A stretch of DNA of 64,000 bases from Streptomyces tuirus (GTDB lineage Bacteria > Actinomycetota > Actinomycetes > Streptomycetales > Streptomycetaceae), in NCBI GenBank assembly GCA_018195615.1, contig JAGTPG010000002.1:1-64000 (forward strand), given 5' to 3'. Positions 57,533-64,000 of this stretch are shown piece after piece. The translations under genes were made by a program, and so were the position numbers. A model generated the notes under the pieces. It was given only the letters and a program-made list of their open reading frames with translations, was not told the DNA's origin and did no database searches. The number at the start of each line of letters is the position of its first letter. Within the stretch, counting starts at the first letter, position 1.

Positions 57533-58058
57533 ATGAGGACAGGCACCGAGGCCGGGGCACGAGTTCAGGTGCGCAAGGGGAAATGGCCGCTACCGGACGA
57601 GGCCGAACTTCGGCCGGTGGCCGAGTGGGACGCCCGGGTGCTGGGCACCGACCAGTTCGGCACCTGGTTGTTCTGCGGGAGGGCGAGATCCATCGCAAAA
57701 GCGACGGTGAGTCGTTGGTGGTCCCCAGTGACGGCGTGCAACTGCTGCCCGACTCCGGCTGGTGGGCGGCGTGGTGGTGGCGCACGGACCGCTGGATCAG
57801 CGTCGACATCTGCACACCGCCTGCTCTCGACGGATCGGGGTGGAGCTACGTCGACCTCGAACTGGATCTGGCGCGGCTCGCGGATGGGACGGTCCTGCTC
57901 GTGGACGAGGACGAGTTCGAACAGACCGTAGTCGAATGCCGGATACCCCGGACGTCGTCGCGGAGGCCAGAGCGGCAGCGGCCGACCTGCAGATCAGGCT
58001 GGCCGACGGGGCCGTACCCGTCGTGGCGGCCGGCTGGGAGTGGCTCGACCGAGCGTGA
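57533..58058 (+). CDS. DUF402-domain protein
   Basis: With one G added near 57680 and one near 57947 the product is 175 residues. The segment from GTWLFC to LVDEDEFEQT, including WWWRTDRWISVDICTPP and YVDLELDLARLADGTVLLVDEDEF, matches DUF402 (FAU-1-like, nucleotide or RNA-phosphate hydrolases), whose conserved acidic residues bind metal. A helical C-terminus follows. The ATG at 57533 is preceded at some distance by AGAAGGG. It lies between two ISAs1 sequences. Confidence 0.7.
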
Positions 58059-58143
58059 CGCCGGTCCGTCAACTGCTCCCATCACCGCAGGGCGTGATCT
58101 CGGCCACCCCGGTAGTCAAGGCTTCGGCTTACAGAGCGACCGG

Positions 58144-59541
58144 GCGGTGATGGGCTGTCAGTCGGAGCCACCGCTGAGGCGTGACAGGCACGGGCTCCCG
58201 TGACCATGGAGTTCTCGACGCCCCGTGATCCAAGTGGAAGACCGTGCCAGCCGACGCATCATCGCCGATCTCGCCCGCCCTTGACCAGCTCCGCGAGCAG
58301 CCCCGGATCGCGCCGGAGGAGATGCCGGGGCTGCTGGAACGCTTGGCGGAAGTGCACGACCCCCGCGATCCACGCGGGGTACGGCACGCTCTGGTCGCCG
58401 TGCTCGCGCTGACCGCGTGCGCGGTGCTGGCGGGGGCGACGTCCACGCTGACAGTCAGCGAATGGATCACCGATGCCCCGCCGCACATCCTTGGACGCCT
58501 CGGGATACGCCTCGACCCGCTGTTCCCCAAACGGTTCCTGCCTGCGTAAACGACGGTTCGGCGGCTACTGGCCCGGGTCGACGGTGACGCGCTGGACCAG
58601 GCGGTCGGGCGCCGGCTCGCCGACCGTCGCCCGAAGGCGACCGGGCTGCGCGGCCTGGCAGTCGACGGGAAAAGCCTGTGCGGCGCGGCCAGAGCGAACG
58701 GCCGCAAGATCCCTGCTCGCCACGCTGGAGCACGCGACGGGACTGGTCATGGCCCAGCTGGACGTCGGCGAGAAGACCAACGAGATCACGTGCTTCCAAC
58801 CGCTGCCGGACACCATCGCCGACCTGGCAGGAGCCGTCGTCACCAGCGACGCGATGCACACCCAGCGCGAGCACGCCGACTATCTCCTCGCCCGGGGCGC
58901 CCACTACATGGTGATCGTCAAGGCAACCAGAAGAAGCTGCACCGCCAGCTGAAGTCCCTTCCCTGGAAGGACATCCCGCTACAGGGACGCACCCGGGGCA
59001 CCGGCCACGGCCGCTCAGAGATCCGCCGGATCAAGGCTGCCACTGTGAACAGCCTCCTCTTCCCCGGAGCCCGCCAGGCCGTCCAGATCAAGCGCCGCCG
59101 CACCGACCGCAAGACCGGCAGGACCACCGTCAAGACGGTCTACGCCGTCACCAGCCTGACCGCCGAGCAGGCCACCCCATCCCAGCTGGCCCGACTCGTC
59201 CGCGACCACTGGACGATCGAGGCCCGGCACCACGTCCGCGACACCGCCTTCGCCGAGGATGCCCGCCAGCTACGGACCGGCAACGCGCCCCGCGCCATGG
59301 CCACCTGGCGCAACCTTGCCATCGGGGCCCTCCGGGCCGTCGGAGCAAAGAACGTCGCGGCCGGCCTCCGCCGTAACGCCCGCGACCCCCGCCGCCCCCG
59401 TACTCCTCGGCCTCAGATGATCACGAACCGGACGTCATGCGACTACGCCGAAGCCCTGGCCTCGGCCCGCAACGTATTCGGCTTCCGGGCTCCCGCATCT
59501 TCCGTATGAGGACCGGTAGTACTCCAGTAGCAATCACCGTC
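58144..59541 (+). mobile_element. ISAs1-family insertion sequence, decayed
   Basis: The element contains an ISAs1-type transposase gene. Imperfect end repeats around CGGTGAT (about 58145 and, inverted, about 59535) suggest the borders, but they are only approximate and no target duplication was seen. Confidence 0.55.
58244..59509 (+). pseudogene. ISAs1-family transposase, inactivated
   Basis: The family signature is clear: DPRDPRGVRHALVAVLALTACAVLAGA at the start, [12 protein letters not shown] with the first catalytic Asp, [17 protein letters not shown] with the second, [14 protein letters not shown] with the Glu. Reading is blocked by a TAA at 58547-58549 that no single-base change in length explains, a loss of two bases near 58712 and a lost G near 58922. 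Repaired length is 422 residues. The nonsense codon and the two-base loss suggest real decay, unlike most frameshifts in the window. Confidence 0.85.
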
Positions 59542-59811
59542 TCCCCATTCACTTCCTGGGTACAGGGACGCCGGGAAACCAGTCCTATTATGGGGTGGAC
59601 CCCGAAAAGGCTCTCACTCCCGTGGGTTGCTGCATTCCATTAGGAGAAAAGGACATTTCTCGCGACGGAACGCTTTGCAACCCCTTCTGATCCACGAATT
59701 CGAAGTGCTCATCGCTGTCTTCGGAGGACGGGCCTCAACAGCCAAAGACAGACTTTGGCGTATCTCATGTTCTTCGATTTTGACGGCCTCAGACGACAAA
59801 CAGGAGTACGC

Positions 59812-60623
59812 ATGCGTATCACGAACGGCCAGGTCGCCGTCATCACGGGAGGGGCCAGCGGCATAGGCTATGGCCTCGCCGAAGCCCTCGCCGGCCGCGG
59901 AGTGCGGCTGGTCATTTCCGACATCCGCGAGGAGGGCCTCGACAAGGCGCAGGCGTCGCTGACGGCCGCCGGTGCCGAGGTCACCGCCGTGGTGGCGGAC
60001 GTCAGCGACGAGGCCTCAGTGCGCGCGCTCGCCGACCGGACCATCGCCGCGTACGGGCGAGTGGACCTGGTCTGCAACAACGCCGGCGTCGTCTCCCTCC
60101 CGCTCCCCTGTGGGAACAAGAGGCGCGCATCTGGGAGTTGATGATCGGCGTCAAGGTGCTCGGAGTCGTCCACGGCGTCAAGGCCTTCGCTCCCCTGCTC
60201 ATCGAGCGGGGCACGGGCCACTTCCTCAACACCGCGTCCTCTGGAGGCCTCGCTCCCCTGCCCGACCTCACGCCGTACACCACCACCATGCACGCTGTCG
60301 TGGGGCTGACCGAGACGCTCGATCAGGAGTTGAAGCGCGTGGCGCCCGCGCTGGGCGCGACCGTGCTCTGCCCGGGGCTCGTCGACACGCCCCTCGGGCA
60401 GAACTCCGCAGCGCTCGGCGCCATCGACCTTCAGGCCGGCGCTCCCGCTTCGATGCAGAACGCCGTCGCACGCTTCGGCGCGAAACTCACTCCGCGCGAG
60501 GTCGCGGAGTCGGCGATCGCCGCCATCGAGGCCGACCGGGTCCATGTCGCCCCCGGCGGCGACGTCGCCGAGCGAGCAGAGGCGCGGGTCAAGGCCCTGC
60601 TCGCCGACATCGCCGAGGGCTGA
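59812..60623 (+). CDS. Short-chain dehydrogenase/reductase (SDR)
   Basis: With one C added near 60108 the product is 270 residues. It shows TGGASGIGYGLAEAL, D in VVADVSD, CNNAGV, a Ser in NTASSGGLAPL, YTTTMHAV in place of the usual YxxxK, and VLCPGLVDTPL. The lysine of YxxxK appears as Met in YTTTM, which would impair catalysis and is odd for this family. The ATG at 59812 follows CAGGAG. Confidence 0.82.
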
Positions 60624-60639
60624 CTCCGCACCTGTCTCC

Positions 60640-61400
60640 ACCAACTGCCCGCAGGCTCGGTTCCCCGGTCACGACGCCTGTCGCCTGCTTCCGGCGAACT
60701 CCGGAAGTGGCCGCAATACCCCACGCCGTCCGAAGAACCGCCACCCGGCCCCGAATCAGCGCGGAGAAGCCCGACGGAGCCGCTCAACACGGATTGGGGT
60801 CAACGACGCCTTCGGGAAGCGACACATGCCGCGCATGCCCGGGAGTGCCCTGCCCGAGGTGCTCGAACATTCCGAAAAGCAGACGGCATCCGGGGGCCCA
60901 TCCGGCCGACGCCGTGCGGTCCTCGGGCGGGCGGTGCCCTGTCCGAGGACGCCTGCCCGGCGGCGTGGCCGCAGCCGACCTGATCACGTCGGCGTGTGCG
61001 ACTACGGCGAGCCCTATCTGCACCGCCACGACGGGACCATGCATGTCTGGATCCGACTGGATGACCGCATGAGCGAGAACTCACAGGTCAAAGCCATCCT
61101 GGAACACATCGAAACCCGCGGGCCCGGAACTGGCCGGCCAAGCCGGGCACTTCCGAGCCCGTATCGAACAACTCACCCGGCAACCCGGCGAACTCGACGC
61201 GGAGAGCGAGGATGCCGGACCGCCCCGACATCGCGGACCACCCCGCCTGCCAGCAGATCCTCACCCCCTGGCCGACGCGGGCCGGCCGACGCGCGCCCGC
61301 GGCCTCTGCCAGGCCCTCGACCTGCCGATCAGAGACATCGGCGTCAACGGCGGCTACCGCATGACGTGACCGTCGTCCGCGCCGTTCGCGGCCGGCTGGC
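60640..61400. other. Gap with a possible decayed gene
   Basis: No intact gene. Around 60985-61370 the plus strand encodes scattered protein-like stretches in changing frames (VCDYGEPYLHRHDGTMHVWIR, then QAGHFRARIEQLTRQPG and LCQALDLPI), which may be a degraded gene. I could not assign it to a family. Confidence 0.35.
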
Positions 61401-61874
61401 TCAGTGCGTTGCGCGGCCGGTGCGGGGCCACGGACGACCGGTCATCCGCTCGATGTCGGTGTTGAACCGCTCGAGATCGTCAATGAAGCGTTCCAGGCGC
61501 TCCGGCGTCCAGTCGCTGAGGGTCACGTCCAGGCCGGATGCCGTTCGGTCCCGCTCCGCCTTGAGGCGGCTGAGTCCTTCCTCGGTGACACGGAACTTGT
61601 GCACGATGCTGCCGCTGGGATCGACCGTGCGCTCGACCAGGCCGTTCTTGAGGAGGGCGGTCGTCTGGCGGTTGAGCGTGGAGGATGCGAGACCGAACGC
61701 CTCGACGAGATCGGGAATCGACATGGGGCCCTGTGCCTCAAGGCGACTGAGCAGGACGTAGGCGCTGCGGTCGAGCCCGGCGTGTTTGCCGGGTCCGCGC
61801 GGTCCGGCCATGGTCATGTGCCGCATCAGGATGAGCAGCTCCCGCTCCATCCGCTGTGCCTGCTGCGCGTCCAC
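61401..61874 (-). CDS. MarR-family transcriptional regulator
   Basis: A 157-residue MarR protein from the GTG at 61874, which has GAGG upstream. The winged helix reads MSIPDLVEAFGLASSTLNRQTTALL with wing LVERTVDPSGSIVHKFRVTEEG. It is divergent from a large membrane protein and lies beside three copies of a dyad that it probably binds, repressing both genes until a ligand appears. Confidence 0.85.
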   Translation of the reverse strand: MDAQQAQRMERELLILMRHMTMAGPRGPGKHAGLDRSAYVLLSRLEAQGPMSIPDLVEAFGLASSTLNRQTTALLKNGLVERTVDPSGSIVHKFRVTEEGLSRLKAERDRTASGLDVTLSDWTPERLERFIDDLERFNTDIERMTGRPWPRTGRATH

Positions 61875-61939
61875 CGGTGCCTCCTCTGTCTTCCGCGTCC
61901 GGAAGAGCAACGCAACGCTCATCCGGACGCGGTTCCCTC

Positions 61940-62026
61940 TGTGCATCATACACGCGGATAGCACCATGCCATTGTTGTGCATGATGCAATCCAATCGTAT
62001 GCTGCAATTAGTGTGCATAATGCACA
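61940..62026. promoter_or_regulatory. Three evenly spaced MarR-type operators
   Basis: Related 15-base dyads start at 61940 (TGTGCATCATACACG), 61976 (TGTGCATGATGCAAT) and 62012 (TGTGCATAATGCACA, a perfect palindrome). The starts are exactly 36 bases apart. They span the gap between the MarR gene and the divergent membrane-protein gene. Confidence 0.75.
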
Positions 62027-62069
62027 GTCATCGCGCTTTGCGCCCGAGTACGCCCATCAGGAGCACGTC

Positions 62070-64000
62070 ATGGAAGCACCGACCCCCGTCGCCGAGGTGA
62101 GCGGGCGCGAGCCGGCGTCGCCCGAGGCGGACCGGAAGCGAGAGATCGTCAAGCGCGTCTTTCTCTTCCTCATCCCCTTCCTCATGGTCACGATGATGTA
62201 CGCGACCTACATGGGGACCATGCACTCCCGAAGACCCAGGACATGCCGGTCGCCGTGGTCGGCTCGGGGGCCGTGGCCGAGTCAGTCGTCGACGAGCTGA
62301 AGTCCGCGCAGGACGGCGCCGCCGATCCCCGGCTGGTCGCCGACCGCGGGAAGCGCTCGACCTGCTCAAGGACCGTGACGTCGCCGGTGTACTGCTGATC
62401 CCGGCGGACGGTGCCACGGAGGCGACCGTCTACACCGCCCAGGGAGCCGGTGCCTCGCAGGCGGGAACGGTCAAACAGATCCTGGCCCCAGTGGCGGCGG
62501 GCCACGACTGGACGACCAAGACCCAGGACATCGCGCCGCTGCCCTCCGGGGACAGCGCGGGCATCGCCGTGCTGCTCGCCGCGATCGGCATGATCATGAT
62601 CGGGTACGTCCCGCTGAGCGGGATGATGACGGCGGTGCCCCACCTGCTCGCCCTGCGCAGGTTCCTGCCGCTGCTGGCCGGCTGGGCAGTGGTGACCAGC
62701 AGCGTGATCTGGCTGATCCTGGGGCCCATCGTAGGGGCAGTCGACGGTCACTACTTGGCGTTCGTCGGGATCGGCCTGCTGGCGACAGGAGCCGTGGGCA
62801 TCGGTCAGCTGCTGTTCGCCAGGTTCCTGGGCGGCCTGGCGCTGCTGCCCGGGATGCTGCTGTGGGTTGTCTTCGGCGTGCCCTCCTCCAACCTCGCCAG
62901 GCCGGTCCACGCGATGCCCGACTTCTTCGGCTTCCTGCACAACGTGCTGCCGTTGCCGGCCGCGGGTGAGGCACTTCGGTCGGTCCTCTACTTCGACGGC
63001 CGGGGAGTGGGCAAGCACCTGCTGACACTCGCCATCTGGATGGTCGCCACCCTCACGCTCGCCCTCCTGATGGAGCGCCGCAAGGGGGCCGCCCTCGCGA
63101 ACACTCCGGAGTCCGACAACCCCGACGCCCCGCGGCCCGCGATGTCCGGTGGCCCGGTACGCTCCAAGCGGCTCCGGTACTTCGCTGCGGCCGCCTTCCC
63201 GCTGACCATCCTCACCGTCGTCGTCGGCATGATGAGCGCCTCCCTGCACCAGCCGCAGATTCGCGACATGCCCGTCGTGGTCGTCGGCGCTTCCCAGGAG
63301 CAGGCCGAGCACGCGACCAAGGGGCTTCAGAAGGGCCTGGGCGACCTGGTCTCCCTGACCACCAGCACCTCCCTCGACAGGGCGACCGACCAGATTCGCG
63401 AGCGCGACGTCGTCGGCGTGTACGTGCTGCCCACCGCCAAGGGCGGTGAGCCGAAGCTCTACACCTCCTCGGCTGCGGGAGTCGGCCAGCACAACGCACT
63501 GCGGGCGATGTTCCAGCAGATCGCCCAGAGCCAGAAGACCCAGCTGGGAATGACCGACATCAAGCCGCTGAACGTCTCCGACTCCAACGGCAGCAACAGC
63601 ATGTACGCGGCCATGGCCTGGATCATGTCCGGCTTCGTGGTCATGGCGGCCCTGCGCGGCGGCGCACCGGAGATCAAGCGGCTGCGTCAGCTCCTGCCGA
63701 TGATGGCAGGCTGGGCGGTGGGCATGGCCGTGTGGCTGTGGGTGCTGTTCGACGTCCTGATCGGCGCGATCAACGGCCATGGCTGGGCGATGGTCGGCTT
63801 CGGAGCACTGACGATCTTCAGCATCTCGCTGTTCACCGCGGTGTTCACTCGCACCCTCGGCATCGCCGGTGTCATTCCCGTGCTGGTGATCGCCCTGATG
63901 ATCGGGGTCCCGGCCTCCGGCGGAGCCATCTCCCTGTACATGGTTCCCGAGTTCTTCCGCGGCCTGAACGACGTCCTGCCCCTGCCCGCCGCGGTCGACG
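62070..64000 (+). CDS. ABC-2/YhgE-type membrane protein with internal duplication (3' end beyond window)
   Basis: The protein starts at an ATG with CAGGAG upstream and continues past the window. One C added near 62229 and one G near 62351 keep it in frame. It has two similar halves: each begins with a transmembrane helix, continues with an extracytoplasmic domain starting DMPV(A/V)VVG, and ends in five or so helices with a LPLPAA motif (about 62950 and 63975). The pattern fits the DUF3533/YhgE-Pip group of ABC-2-like membrane proteins, usually tied to export or phage-receptor functions. No ATPase gene is visible within the window. Confidence 0.7.

Noticed and set aside
1..64000. CRISPR arrays, tRNA and rRNA genes
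   Set aside because: No regularly spaced short direct repeats, no cloverleaf-like sequences with a CCA-type acceptor pattern, and no rRNA-like segments were seen.

Overview
The window is very high-G+C, with G or C in almost every third codon position, and its families (IS21, IS256, ISAzo13, IS1182 and ISAs1 elements, helicase-associated domains, DUF6233, CYP105-like P450, PadR/MarR/TetR regulators) point to Streptomyces or a close relative. The first ~27 kb looks like a chromosomal arm or plasmid accessory region rich in mobile DNA; the remainder is catabolic, transport and regulatory genes cut by further insertion sequences. No rRNA, tRNA or CRISPR array was seen.

Layout. 1-1.8 kb: C-terminal pieces of helicase-associated-domain proteins and a small membrane protein. 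1.8-5.6 kb: a compact minus-strand operon, UvrD-like helicase > DarT-type ADP-ribosyltransferase > DraG-type ADP-ribosylhydrolase, the best candidate here for an undescribed toxin-antitoxin or anti-phage system. 5.7-11.5 kb: a Tn7/Tn5053-like module (TniQ, TnsA-like, TnsB-like, TniB/TnsC-like). 12.7-18.8 kb: a second defence-like patch: an AbiJ-like nuclease gene split by an IS256 element that is itself split by an ISAzo13 element, a divergent HEPN protein and a Nudix hydrolase. 18.9-26.4 kb: an IS21 element whose istA is interrupted by a Tn554-like element (two tyrosine recombinases) carrying a transglutaminase-like gene. 26.4-28.5 kb: gene fragments (DUF6233, GAF, MerR, OppB-like permease).

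28.6-34.9 kb: a PadR gene with a perfect inverted-repeat operator faces a minus-strand run of six genes (SnoaL-like, two alpha/beta hydrolases, two MFS exporters, a flavin/F420 oxidoreductase-like protein). 34.9-37.1 kb: an IS1182 element. 37-47 kb: small membrane protein, azoreductase/MarR pair, esterase, AI-2E-family permease, a histidine kinase/response regulator pair and an MMPL transporter. 47-57.3 kb: an oxidation cluster with aldehyde dehydrogenase, short-chain dehydrogenases, ferredoxin reductase, two cytochromes P450, a ferredoxin, a TetR regulator and an MFS exporter, together able to hydroxylate a small molecule, oxidise the alcohol to an acid and export product. 57-64 kb: ISAs1 remnants, a DUF402 protein, a short-chain dehydrogenase, and a MarR gene with three evenly spaced operators facing a duplicated membrane protein that runs off the window.

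A caution covers the whole window: about thirty genes of every kind are broken by frameshifts, and nearly every break is repaired by adding one C or G to an existing C/G run. This uniform pattern is more like homopolymer under-calling in the sequence than true gene decay, so coordinates below span the repaired genes and each such frameshift is noted.
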